From the NCBI RefSeq assembly GCF_001458195.1, contig NZ_CYPU01000073.1:62001-126000 (forward strand): DNA of 64,000 nt, given 5' to 3'. The notes under the pieces were generated by a model. The model was not told where the DNA came from. It was given only the letters and a program-made list of their open reading frames with translations, and made no database searches. This document shows, one piece after another, positions 19,150 through 27,449 of the stretch. Position numbers and translations under genes: made by a program. Origin of the DNA: Ruegeria atlantica. Its GTDB lineage: Bacteria; Pseudomonadota; Alphaproteobacteria; Rhodobacterales; Rhodobacteraceae. The number at the start of each line of letters is the position of its first letter. The first letter of the stretch is position 1.

Positions 19150-19506
19150 ATGGAAAAAGTGAACGGTATAGGCGGCGTGTTCTTTCGCGCTCGTGATCCC
19201 GAGGCCCTGAGCGCGTGGTATGAAATGCATCTGGGCGTAAATCACTATATCCCGGAGCCATGGAAACAGCGCGAGGGTTACACAGTCTTCGCCCCCTTTG
19301 CGCAGGACACCGCGTACTTCGGAAGATCCGAGCAGCAGTGGATGATCAATTTTCGTGTCGATGATCTGGAGGCCCTGATAGCTCAGCTTGAGGCCGCTGG
19401 GATCGAAGTTGAAACAAACGCAGAGTGGGACAGTGAGGTTGGCAAGTTCGCGCGCATCCATGACCCAGAGGGCAACCCGATCGAGCTGTGGCAGCCAAAT
19501 CAATGA
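19150..19506 (+). CDS. VOC (glyoxalase) family protein
   Basis: This 118-residue single VOC domain has two beta-alpha-beta-beta-beta modules: GVFFRARDPEALSAWYEMHLG at the N-terminus and ARIHDPEGNPIELWQP at the end. The C-terminal Glu of IELWQ is a usual metal ligand. The family includes glyoxalase I-like lyases and antibiotic-binding proteins, and the substrate cannot be assigned. The ATG at 19150 follows an ideal AGGAGGTG. It is monocistronic by position, placed after the pntAB terminator and 107 bases before the next gene. Confidence 0.9.
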   Translation: MEKVNGIGGVFFRARDPEALSAWYEMHLGVNHYIPEPWKQREGYTVFAPFAQDTAYFGRSEQQWMINFRVDDLEALIAQLEAAGIEVETNAEWDSEVGKFARIHDPEGNPIELWQPNQ

Positions 19507-19613
19507 GATAGCGGGTTTGTATACCGTAGTATCCCTGTAAGTATATGAAATAAAAAGAGAATTGATGAAATTTTAAGGTGTCGTATAGTGCCTCGGACGA
19601 AACGGAGCCTGAG

Positions 19614-20891
19614 ATGACGCCGATTGATGACCATCCACTGCGCTATGCGCTGGCCAATGAATTGCACGCCCGTCCGTTTCCGGTGGCGGCAATGCCCTGT
19701 ACTGTGGTCTTTCTTGCGATCAAGAAGTCTGTCGCCGCCGTCGCACGGGACCGCCGCGAGGATCTGGATCACCTGATTGATCTTCTCGACCGCCACGGGG
19801 CGCAGCATCCGCAGCCGGACGCCACGCACTATGCCGGGCAAATTGGCCGCCATTGGTTGAAGTGGGAACAACATACCGAGTTCGTGACCTATACGGCCAT
19901 CGCCCAGAACGTCAGCGAGCGTGCATTCAACCCGGCAGATTTTGAAGTTTTCCCCCCCGACTGGTTGATGGCCAGCCCCGGACAGAGGGTCACGTCGGCC
20001 ATGGTGCGTGTTGTCGAACGCGAAGGCGACGAGGTGATCAAATCCAAGCTGTTGGATTGGTTCGAACCAGAAAGCCTGGCTGTTGCTCGGGTGCTGGATG
20101 ACGCAGCTGTTTGTGCAAGTGATTTTCGTATCGATCCGGCAGGGCACATGCGGTTTGCGCTGTTTGTCGCGAATGGCACCGGTCGGCGCAGGACGGGACG
20201 GATCGTCCAGCGTTTGTGTGAGATCGAGACCTACAAGGCAATGTCCATGCTGGGTTTTGCGCGGGTCAAACAACTGATGCCTCGCATTGGAAAACTGGAT
20301 GAAAAGCTGACGCGCCTGATGGGGCAGATGACCGACAATTCTGCCCAGCCCGACGAGTTGCTGCAGGACTTGCTGTCTACCTCGATTGAACTGGAAACTT
20401 TGGCGGCGCAGTGTTCGTTTCGGTTCGGAGCCACAGGCGCCTATGAGGCCATCGTAAATCAGCGGATTGAGGTCCTGCGCGAAGAGCGTTTTGAAGGCGG
20501 TCAGAACTTTGCGGACTTTATGATGCGCCGATACGACCCGGCGATCCGCACGGTGAAATCCACGGAACGTCGCCTGCAAGCCCTGTCTGATCGGGCCATC
20601 CGTGCAGGGGAATTGCTGCGAACCCGCGTCGATGTTGAGCGCAGCGCGCAGAATCAGGCCCTGTTGGAAAGCATGGATCGCCGCGCCGATCTGGCGCTGC
20701 GTCTGCAGCACACGGTCGAGGGGCTTTCCGTGGTCGCGATCAGCTATTACGCCGTATCGCTGGTCAGCTATCTGCTCTACCCCCTGACGGGTGCCGAGAT
20801 CAGTAAAGGGATGTTAAGCGCAGCGGTGACGATTCCGGTTGTCTTGGCGGTATGGTTTGCCGTTCGTAGGATTCGAAAGCGGTTGGAGTAG
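19614..20891 (+). CDS. DUF3422 family membrane protein
   Basis: The 425-residue protein matches the DUF3422 family by its N-terminus, DHPLRYALANELHARPFP. It is soluble and charged for about 370 residues, then ends in two hydrophobic helices (VVAISYYAVSLVSYLLYP and a segment containing TIPVVLAVWFAV) with a basic tail, so it is anchored in the inner membrane by its C-terminus. The function of the family is unknown. I choose ATG at 19614 with GGAG nine bases upstream; a GTG 12 codons earlier (19578) follows AAGG and remains possible. The region 19507-19575 is AT-rich and probably holds the promoter. Confidence 0.88.
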   Translation: MTPIDDHPLRYALANELHARPFPVAAMPCTVVFLAIKKSVAAVARDRREDLDHLIDLLDRHGAQHPQPDATHYAGQIGRHWLKWEQHTEFVTYTAIAQNVSERAFNPADFEVFPPDWLMASPGQRVTSAMVRVVEREGDEVIKSKLLDWFEPESLAVARVLDDAAVCASDFRIDPAGHMRFALFVANGTGRRRTGRIVQRLCEIETYKAMSMLGFARVKQLMPRIGKLDEKLTRLMGQMTDNSAQPDELLQDLLSTSIELETLAAQCSFRFGATGAYEAIVNQRIEVLREERFEGGQNFADFMMRRYDPAIRTVKSTERRLQALSDRAIRAGELLRTRVDVERSAQNQALLESMDRRADLALRLQHTVEGLSVVAISYYAVSLVSYLLYPLTGAEISKGMLSAAVTIPVVLAVWFAVRRIRKRLE

Positions 20892-20960
20892 ATCCGTTTT
20901 GCCTTTGGACCCGCGCGCTGTACAACAAACGCGTTTGACACCTGGGTCGGGGAATTCTCT

Positions 20961-22103
20961 GTGATTGGTATCGTGTCGGCGTGGCGGGCAGTGGCCGCCA
21001 TGTTCATATTGAATGGCGCATTGTTCGGCATCTGGGCATCGCGAATTCCAGCGGTTCGGGACAAACTGGACCTGACGCATGAGACACTGGGATATGGCCT
21101 TTTGTTCATGGCGGCGGGCGCTGTGTGTTCTTTTCCAATCACCGGCCAGCTAACCGACAGGTTCGGAGCGGTGGTCCTGACGCGGTACATTGCCGTTCTC
21201 TATACGGTTTCTTTGATCCTTCTGGCCCTCGCGGGCAGCTTCTGGTCGCTTGCGGCTTTTTTGTTTGTATTCGGGGCTTTCCACGGCTCGATGGATGTGG
21301 CGATGAACGCCTGGGCGGCGGAGGTTGAGCAGGCGTACAAGAAACCCGTGATGTCATCCTTCCACGCAATGTGGAGCCTTGGGGCAGGGTTGGGCGCCCT
21401 CAGCGGATTTGCAGCAGTGCAGATGGGGCTGACGGTGATCCAGCATTTCCTGTTGGCCGGTGGGGTCGTCGTTGGGCTGGCATTGGCACTGGCTTGTGTG
21501 CGGTGGGAATCGCGCCGCGCGACCGTGTCCGGAGGCAAGGTTTTTGCATTACCATCAGGCGCATTGATCCTTGTGGGCTTCACCGCTTTGTGCGGAGCTT
21601 TAGGGGAAGGCGCGGTAGCGGATTGGAGTGCGATTTTCCTGCGGGATGTGACCGACGCCGCCGAAAGCATCGCGGCATTGGGCTATGCGGTATTCTCCGT
21701 GGCCATGGTTGCATTCCGCTTGGCAGGCGGATTTGTCATCGCGCGCTTTGGACCGGTCGCGACAGCGCGATTTGGCGGGGCTTGCGCCGCTTTGGGTGTG
21801 TTCTGTGTTGTGTCCGCTGCCGAGGCAGGGCTGGCATTGGCAGGTTTTGCGATGATGGGGATCGGGTACGCGGTAATCATGCCGTTGGCGTTCAGCCGGG
21901 CGGCAAGTGATCCCAACGTGCCGCCGGGGCAGGCGATCGCCAGCGTCGCCACGCTGGGCTACGGAGGCCTGTTGATTGGCCCACCGCTTATTGGGTTTCT
22001 CGCAGAGATGCTTACATTGAGCATAGCATTCACGGCGCTATTGCCGCTGGCCGTATTCATTGTCCTTTTGGCGGGTTCGTTGCGACCTGCCGAAACAGAT
22101 TGA
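20961..22103 (+). CDS. MFS transporter (YbjJ-like)
   Basis: The 380-residue protein has about 12 membrane helices in the two six-helix halves of a major facilitator carrier. The start (NGALFGIWASRIPAVRDKL) and the HGSMDVAMNAWAAEVE segment are typical of the YbjJ/fucose-permease-like MFS group. The substrate is unknown. The GTG at 20961 is behind GGGGAA; another in-frame GTG at 20973 is possible. It lies 70 bases after the DUF3422 gene and 60 before the amidohydrolase on the same strand, with no terminator between, so a loose operon is possible. Confidence 0.88.
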   Translation: MIGIVSAWRAVAAMFILNGALFGIWASRIPAVRDKLDLTHETLGYGLLFMAAGAVCSFPITGQLTDRFGAVVLTRYIAVLYTVSLILLALAGSFWSLAAFLFVFGAFHGSMDVAMNAWAAEVEQAYKKPVMSSFHAMWSLGAGLGALSGFAAVQMGLTVIQHFLLAGGVVVGLALALACVRWESRRATVSGGKVFALPSGALILVGFTALCGALGEGAVADWSAIFLRDVTDAAESIAALGYAVFSVAMVAFRLAGGFVIARFGPVATARFGGACAALGVFCVVSAAEAGLALAGFAMMGIGYAVIMPLAFSRAASDPNVPPGQAIASVATLGYGGLLIGPPLIGFLAEMLTLSIAFTALLPLAVFIVLLAGSLRPAETD

Positions 22104-22162
22104 AGTCATGGCGGGGCCATAGCGGAGCAATAGGCCGGAAAACCAACAGTTAGGAGACCAAC

Positions 22163-23326
22163 ATGCCGATCAAAAACCGGTTCGCCGAGTTGCAGGGTGA
22201 AATCACCGAGTGGCGACGCGATATTCACGAAAACCCGGAAATCTTGTTCGAAACCCACCGCACCAGTGCTTTGGTCGCAGACAGGTTGCGGGACTTTGGC
22301 TGTGATGAAGTGGTGACGGGCATCGGCCGTACCGGAGTTGTCGGCGTCATCAAGGGCAAGACGGACACAAGAGGCAAGGTGATCGGGCTGCGGGCGGATA
22401 TGGATGCGCTGCCGATCCACGAGGCGACCGGGCTGGGCTATGCTTCAAAAACCGACGGCGCGATGCACGCCTGCGGCCATGACGGGCATACGGCGATGTT
22501 GTTGGGGGCCGCGAAATACCTGTCCGAGACGCGCAATTTTGACGGCACTGTGATCGTGATCTTTCAACCCGCCGAAGAAGGCGGCGGCGGTGGGCGCGAG
22601 ATGTGCGAAGACGGCATGATGGACCGCTGGGGCATTCAGGAGGTCTATGGCATGCATAACTGGCCAGGGCGCCCAGTGGGCAGCTTCGCTATTCGGCCTG
22701 GGGCCTTTTTTGCGGCAACAGATCAATTCGATATCACTTTCGAAGGCAAAGGCGGGCACGCCGCCAAACCTCATGAAACGGTCGACACCACCGTAATGGC
22801 TGCTCAGGCCGTTTTGGCGCTGCAAACCATTGCATCGCGCAATGCCGACCCGATTGATCGCCTTGTGGTCTCGGTCACGTCGTTTGAGACGTCGTCAAAT
22901 GCGTTCAATGTGATCCCCCAATCGGTGAAGATCAAAGGGACCGTGCGCACGATGAGCAAGGAAATGCGCGACTTGGCTGAAAAGCGCGTTCAGGAAATCT
23001 GCGCAGGTATCGCCACCACTTTTGGTGGTCAGGCCGATGTGACCTATTACCGGGGTTATCCGGTGATGGTAAACAGCGACGAGCAGACCGATTTTGCAGC
23101 GGATGTCGCGCGCTCGGTGTCTGGAAACTGTGACGAAGCGCCCTTGATCATGGGCGGTGAAGACTTTGCCTTTATGTTGGAAGAACGGCCCGGAGCGTAC
23201 ATCCTGGTTGGCAATGGCGATACAGCGGCTGTGCATCATCCCGAATATAATTTTAACGACGAGGCGATTCCGGCTGGATGCAGCTGGTGGGCCGGGATCG
23301 TGGAACAACGGATGCCCGCGGCCTGA
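22163..23326 (+). CDS. M20 family amidohydrolase (hippurate hydrolase/N-acyl amino acid hydrolase type)
   Basis: This 387-residue metal-dependent hydrolase of the M20D family cleaves N-acyl amino acids, or indole-acetyl or hippurate-type amides. The metal site is seen in MHACGHDGHTAMLLGA (Cys and two His), in FQPAEEGGGGGREM (the general-base Glu pair) and in a C-terminal MGGEDFAFM. The dimerisation domain (about 185-300) is complete. There is a good TTAGGAG before the ATG. Without a linked pathway the true substrate cannot be told. A GC hairpin follows, shared with convergent waaA. Confidence 0.93.
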   Translation: MPIKNRFAELQGEITEWRRDIHENPEILFETHRTSALVADRLRDFGCDEVVTGIGRTGVVGVIKGKTDTRGKVIGLRADMDALPIHEATGLGYASKTDGAMHACGHDGHTAMLLGAAKYLSETRNFDGTVIVIFQPAEEGGGGGREMCEDGMMDRWGIQEVYGMHNWPGRPVGSFAIRPGAFFAATDQFDITFEGKGGHAAKPHETVDTTVMAAQAVLALQTIASRNADPIDRLVVSVTSFETSSNAFNVIPQSVKIKGTVRTMSKEMRDLAEKRVQEICAGIATTFGGQADVTYYRGYPVMVNSDEQTDFAADVARSVSGNCDEAPLIMGGEDFAFMLEERPGAYILVGNGDTAAVHHPEYNFNDEAIPAGCSWWAGIVEQRMPAA

Positions 23327-23341
23327 TGAAGGCATTGGGAG

Positions 23342-23361
23342 GCGAGGGGCCAGCCCCTCGC
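23342..23361. terminator. GC hairpin between the M20 hydrolase and waaA genes
   Basis: GCGAGGGG (23342-23349) pairs with CCCCTCGC (23354-23361) around CCAG. It lies in the 80-base gap between convergent genes. No proper U-tract follows on either strand, only the AT-containing segment described separately. Confidence 0.5.
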
Positions 23362-23364
23362 TTC

Positions 23365-23390
23365 CCTGGGATATTTATGGCCAGATGAAG
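23365..23390. repeat. Probable dispersed Rhodobacteraceae intergenic motif
   Basis: Directly after the GC hairpin comes a segment containing GGGATATTTATGGCCAGA followed by TGAAG. From memory, very similar strings often follow GC-rich hairpins between genes in Roseobacter genomes. Only one copy occurs in this window, so its repetitive nature cannot be shown here. Confidence 0.35.
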
Positions 23391-23406
23391 GTGGACCCTT
23401 GCTGCG

Positions 23407-24705
23407 TCAGGCGAGGTTGAGTGTATCGCACAAGGTATTGATCACATCGTCCAACGCGGATTTCTGGTTGTTTACGCAGGATTTCGCGCCAGCCCGCGCT
23501 TTGTCGAGCGCGGTGTCGTCTGACACCCAATTCGCAACGGCATCCGCGAGTTGCGGAGCGGAATTGACCTCGGTCGCGCCACCGCTTTCGATCAGTGGCG
23601 CGAAGGTTTCCGCAAAATTGAAGTACCCCGGACCAGTGATCACAGCGGCACCGGCCTGTGCGGGCTCAAACGGGTTGTGACCGCCGATTTCCTTGAGCGA
23701 GCCGCCCAAGAACACGATAGGGCACAATGCGTACCATGTGCCGGTTTCGCCCAGTGTGTCAGCAACGTAAACTTGAGTCTGCGGCGCGATCTTGTCGCCC
23801 TTAGTGCGGAAGGCGGCGGACTGCCCGGCGGACTCGAGCAGATCTGCAACCTCTGACCGTCGTTCGGGGTGCCGAGGGATCAGCAGAAGCAGCAGATCGG
23901 GCCAGCGTTGCAACAGCTTGGCATGCGCGGCCAGAACCGTTTCCTCCTCACCTGCATGGGTCGAACTGGCGATCCAGACCGGGCGGTCGGCGATTTGAGC
24001 GCGGATATCGCTCAGCGTGGTCCGATCGACCGGCAGCGGGTCCGACATGGCTTTGAGGTTGGTGCCGGGCTGTACCCGATCGGGGCGTGCGCCCATGTCG
24101 ATAAGATTTGCTGCAGTCTTGTCATTCTGGGTTAGGAACAGTGTGAAATGGTCCAGAATAAATCGCGCGGTTTTGGGTCGCTTCTTCCATCCCTCGACCG
24201 AGCGATCCGACAGGCGCGCGTTGAGCAGCGCCAGCAGAACCTCGCGCCGGGATGCTTCGATGATCAGGCGCGGCCAGATTTCACTTTCGACGAAAATGCC
24301 GGCGTCCGGGCGCCAGTGATCCAAAAAACGCTTCACCGGTCCGGCTGTGTCCAGTGGTGGGTATTGATGGCGTGCGCGCGGCGGCATTCGTTTCTCGATC
24401 AGCGCCGCCGAAGTTGGGGTTCCGGAAGTGATCAGAAACTCAGCCTTGGGCAGGCGTTCGCCCAGACGTTTGATGAGGCTGATGACCGACAGAGTTTCGC
24501 CAACGCTGGCGGCGTGGAACCAGATCAGCTGCCCATCCGGGCGGGTTTGCGTGGCGTGGCCAAGGCGTTCCTGCTGGCGCGTTTCGGGAACGCCCGCCGT
24601 CTGCAGCTTTTTGCGAACGGTGCGCCATGCCAGCGGGGCCGCAACGGAAGTCAGGCCGCAATACAGCTTGTACAGCAGCGTTGGCTGGTCGGGGTTGTTT
24701 GGCAC
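23407..24705 (-). CDS. waaA: 3-deoxy-D-manno-octulosonic acid (Kdo) transferase
   Basis: WaaA (KdtA) adds Kdo from CMP-Kdo to lipid IVA on the cytoplasmic face of the inner membrane during LPS core assembly. The 432-residue GT30 protein has an N-terminal membrane-associated helix, the LIWFHAASVGE motif, the catalytic FVESEIWPRLI motif, ASSTHAGEEE and a C-terminal GGHNPFEPA for nucleotide binding. It starts with GTG one base after the moaA stop, without a clear Shine-Dalgarno, so translation is probably coupled to moaA. LpxK and the Kdo synthesis genes are not in the window. Confidence 0.95.
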   Translation of the reverse strand: MPNNPDQPTLLYKLYCGLTSVAAPLAWRTVRKKLQTAGVPETRQQERLGHATQTRPDGQLIWFHAASVGETLSVISLIKRLGERLPKAEFLITSGTPTSAALIEKRMPPRARHQYPPLDTAGPVKRFLDHWRPDAGIFVESEIWPRLIIEASRREVLLALLNARLSDRSVEGWKKRPKTARFILDHFTLFLTQNDKTAANLIDMGARPDRVQPGTNLKAMSDPLPVDRTTLSDIRAQIADRPVWIASSTHAGEEETVLAAHAKLLQRWPDLLLLLIPRHPERRSEVADLLESAGQSAAFRTKGDKIAPQTQVYVADTLGETGTWYALCPIVFLGGSLKEIGGHNPFEPAQAGAAVITGPGYFNFAETFAPLIESGGATEVNSAPQLADAVANWVSDDTALDKARAGAKSCVNNQKSALDDVINTLCDTLNLA

Positions 24706-24706
24706 T

Positions 24707-25714
24707 TTAGCCGCCCGTGTGGCTCATGTGGCGGCTCATCTGGCCGTCGACGGCTTGACGGGAATAGTCGAAATCATGCCCTTTGGGCTTGAGGGTGATC
24801 GCGGACCTGATTGCCTCTTCCATTGGTTTATCACTGTCGGGATGATCGCGCAGCGGGGCGCGCAGGTCGGCCATATCCTCTTGCCCAAGGCACATGTACA
24901 GCTCACCGGTGCAGGTCAGGCGCACGCGGTTGCAACTTTCGCAGAAGTTATGCGACAGCGGAGTGATAAAGCCGATTTTCTGGCCCGTATCCTCAAGCCG
25001 TACATAACGCGCAGGTCCACCAGTCCGTTCGGCCAGATCCGTGACGGAATAGTGTTTTTCATATTCCTTGCGCACATCTTCAAGAGACCAGTACTGGTCC
25101 AGGCGGTCTTCGTTTCCGATATCGCCCATGGGCATGACCTCAATCCAGGTCAGATCCATGTCACGCTCGGCACACCATTCAGTGATCTTTGGTAACTCGG
25201 GTTCATTGAACCCTTTCAAGGCGACCGCATTGATCTTGACCCGCAGACCCGCTTTCTGCGCGGCGTCGATTCCGTTCAGCACCTGTTTGAGGCGTCCCCA
25301 ACGGGTTACCTTGGCAAATTTATCCTCGTCCAGCGTATCCAGCGATACGTTCACGCGACGCACACCTGCGGCGTAGAGATCATCGGCAAATCGGTGCAGT
25401 TGCGAACCATTGGTGGTCAGCGTCAACTCTTTCAGGGCGCCGCTGTTCAGGTGTCGGGTCATCGAATTGAAAAATGTCATGATATTGCGGCGCACCAGTG
25501 GCTCGCCGCCGGTGATGCGCAACTTTTCAACACCCATGTTCACAAAGGTCGAGCACATGCGGTCAAGCTCTTCCAGCGTCAGTAGGTCTTTCTTGGGCAG
25601 AAAGGTCATGTCCTCGGACATGCAATAGACGCAGCGGAAATCGCAGCGATCCGTGACGGATACGCGGAGATAGGTGATGGCACGTGCGAACGGGTCGATA
25701 AGCGGAGCTGTCAT
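24707..25714 (-). CDS. moaA: GTP 3',8-cyclase (molybdenum cofactor biosynthesis protein A)
   Basis: MoaA is a radical-SAM enzyme that converts GTP to 3',8-cyclo-7,8-dihydro-GTP, the first step to molybdopterin. The 335-residue product has the radical-SAM cluster CDFRCVYC, the SAM-binding [10 protein letters not shown], and the second 4Fe-4S site [18 protein letters not shown] near the C-terminus. The expected C-terminal GG (HTGG) is present. The start at 25714 ([12 protein letters not shown]) fits family N-termini although no Shine-Dalgarno is evident; a 6-bp hairpin (25737-25754) lies in the leader. The molybdenum hydroxylase at 10657-13365 is a possible consumer of the cofactor. Confidence 0.96.
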   Translation of the reverse strand: MTAPLIDPFARAITYLRVSVTDRCDFRCVYCMSEDMTFLPKKDLLTLEELDRMCSTFVNMGVEKLRITGGEPLVRRNIMTFFNSMTRHLNSGALKELTLTTNGSQLHRFADDLYAAGVRRVNVSLDTLDEDKFAKVTRWGRLKQVLNGIDAAQKAGLRVKINAVALKGFNEPELPKITEWCAERDMDLTWIEVMPMGDIGNEDRLDQYWSLEDVRKEYEKHYSVTDLAERTGGPARYVRLEDTGQKIGFITPLSHNFCESCNRVRLTCTGELYMCLGQEDMADLRAPLRDHPDSDKPMEEAIRSAITLKPKGHDFDYSRQAVDGQMSRHMSHTGG

Positions 25715-25804
25715 GCGACATAGGTAAAGCTGCAACCGCCCTGCGACAAGGGCGAACTGCGCTTTGCGCTGGAACAGATGCGCGCAGGGCGATAGGTTTG
25801 CGTC

Positions 25805-26221
25805 ATGAGATATGCGCTTTTGGCTTTTTGTGTTCTGGTGGCGGGATGTGACACCGTTCGGTCGACCACCGATCGTGTCTTTGGTGGTGACAAGCCCCCT
25901 GAAGAGGCAGAACCAGCCGTTGTAGAAGAGGTGGTCGAGCCGCAACCTGTTGCCGTTGCCGCCACTGGTTGGCTCGGTCCAAAAACCACGATTGCCGGTC
26001 TGGGAGATCCCATAACACCTGGTCGATGGCTGGAAACGTCTTTGGTGGAGACTGAATTCACCGGGCGCGTGGTTGTACCGCGGACGGGCGCGCAGGCCTA
26101 TATCACGCTGATTCCGGCATCCGGGCCAGCCGGGGGCGGCAGTCGCCTTTCGCTGGATGCGATGCGGGCCCTGCTGCTGCCATTTGATGAACTGGTTGAG
26201 CTGGAAGTTTATTCCAACTGA
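25805..26221 (+). CDS. Small lipoprotein of unknown function
   Basis: The 138-residue product starts with a lipoprotein signal peptide, [15 protein letters not shown], whose lipobox LVAGC puts the lipidated cysteine at residue 15. A Glu/Pro/Val-rich linker (about 30-60) is followed by a small globular C-terminal region. I recognise no domain. It should be anchored to a membrane in the periplasm. It is divergent from moaA and its 3' end overlaps the convergent DNA-alkylation-repair-like gene by 13 bases. Confidence 0.8.
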   Translation: MRYALLAFCVLVAGCDTVRSTTDRVFGGDKPPEEAEPAVVEEVVEPQPVAVAATGWLGPKTTIAGLGDPITPGRWLETSLVETEFTGRVVVPRTGAQAYITLIPASGPAGGGSRLSLDAMRALLLPFDELVELEVYSN

Positions 26222-26895
26222 CCTTTCAGATATTTACCGGCCTCTTTTCGCGCAAATGGCTTCATCGCGTCGCCATGTGTTTTCAAAAAGGCAATGACCC
26301 GGTCCGGGTCGTGCTTGGACAATTCGCGCAGCCACCAAGCGACGGCTTTTTGAATGAACCAGTCGCGATCGGGCACGTAGCCTGCAGCCCAACCCAGAAT
26401 GCGGTCTCGGCATTGCAGGTCTTCCGGTTTGGGGTGGTTCTGTTTGGTCCAGGGCAGGGTCGCCACCAGCGCCGCGCGCCTGGTCCACATGTGGTCCGAT
26501 TCTGTCCAGCTTTCCACCTGATCCAGCCGCGAAGGGTCGGCTGACAGGCGCTTTTGCATCGCCATGCAGGCGTGATCCGCCACAGCCCAGGCATCAAAAT
26601 CCGGCAACCAGCTTTGCAGCAGGTCCCAAACGGCATCATCAGGTCGTATGCGTGCCTGTGTCAGTAGTTTTGCAGCGGCAAGGCGTCCTTCGTGGATATT
26701 GGTCTGCCACAACGCATCTGCCAATTCGACGCGCGCTGCCACATCCAACTCCTGTCGCCAGGTTTTGGTCAGATCATTCAGGATCGGGTTTGCCACGCCC
26801 AGATGGGTGCGGTCGGCCTTGTGGTAGGCCGCCATTTGTTCGGCGCGCTCGGGATCGGAATGGGCTTTGATCTGGTCCAGATAGGCTTCAAGCAT
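26209..26895 (-). CDS. DNA alkylation repair (AlkD-like) HEAT-repeat protein
   Basis: The 228-residue all-helical protein belongs to the AlkD/COG4912 family of HEAT-like-repeat DNA glycosylases, which remove bulky or cationic alkylated bases. Typical segments are [27 protein letters not shown] and [19 protein letters not shown], the last with the conserved Trp-rich face. Activity is inferred from family membership only. The ATG at 26895 starts 8 bases after the PNPOx-family gene, making it the last gene of the glmU-glmS run. Confidence 0.88.
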   Translation of the reverse strand: MLEAYLDQIKAHSDPERAEQMAAYHKADRTHLGVANPILNDLTKTWRQELDVAARVELADALWQTNIHEGRLAAAKLLTQARIRPDDAVWDLLQSWLPDFDAWAVADHACMAMQKRLSADPSRLDQVESWTESDHMWTRRAALVATLPWTKQNHPKPEDLQCRDRILGWAAGYVPDRDWFIQKAVAWWLRELSKHDPDRVIAFLKTHGDAMKPFARKEAGKYLKGQLE

Positions 26896-26903
26896 CAATA
26901 AAC

Positions 26904-27446
26904 TCAGGGTCGGGTGCGCGTGGGTTTGCCATCAATGGTCTGATGGTTCTTTTCAACCCAGTAGGATTGGATCTGCTCGTCGGACTTGCCATCGACCCAT
27001 TTCTGCATCGTGTCGCGTTCGGACTGATATTCCATGAACGGCACGGCATAGCCGCACGAAGTCTGGACCACATCGATATCCAGATCATAGATCTGACGCG
27101 CGCTGCGGTGATCAGGGAAAAGGTCAGCCAATTCATCCCAGCCATCGTCCCCCACATGCAGCGTGCGCGCGGTGCCATAGGTTCTCAGGATCATGGGGCG
27201 GGTCGTGAACGAACACCACATCAGCGTCATGCGGTTCGCTTCAAGCAGATGACCGGCGGTTTCGTTGCCGCTGCCGGTCAGGTTCATCCAGGCAATCCGG
27301 TTCGGGCCAAGAATGCGAAGCGAATCCATGCCCTTGGGCGAGATGTTGACCCGTCCGTCGGGTGCCGCAGTGCCGACGAAGAACATGTGCTGTTCTTCGA
27401 TGAATTTACGCTGCCCGTCGTCCAGTTCCGGAAATTGCTTGGCCAT
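26904..27446 (-). CDS. Pyridoxamine 5'-phosphate oxidase-family flavoprotein
   Basis: The 180-residue protein has a split-barrel FMN-binding fold: FFVGTAAPDGRVNISPKGMDSL, then RIAWMNLTGSGNETAGHL and MTLMWCSF. Relatives are PNPOx-like proteins of the COG3576 type with mostly unknown substrates. It is too short and divergent to be true PdxH. A GGAGTG precedes the ATG. It starts 3 bases downstream of glmS and is followed 8 bases later by the AlkD-like gene, so all four genes probably share a transcript. Confidence 0.88.
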   Translation of the reverse strand: MAKQFPELDDGQRKFIEEQHMFFVGTAAPDGRVNISPKGMDSLRILGPNRIAWMNLTGSGNETAGHLLEANRMTLMWCSFTTRPMILRTYGTARTLHVGDDGWDELADLFPDHRSARQIYDLDIDVVQTSCGYAVPFMEYQSERDTMQKWVDGKSDEQIQSYWVEKNHQTIDGKPTRTRP

Positions 27447-27449
27447 GTT

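Noticed and set aside
19500..20711. A 403-codon minus-strand frame opposite the DUF3422 gene
   Set aside because: It has Gln/Arg/His-rich shadow composition and no ribosome site, while the plus-strand protein matches a known family.
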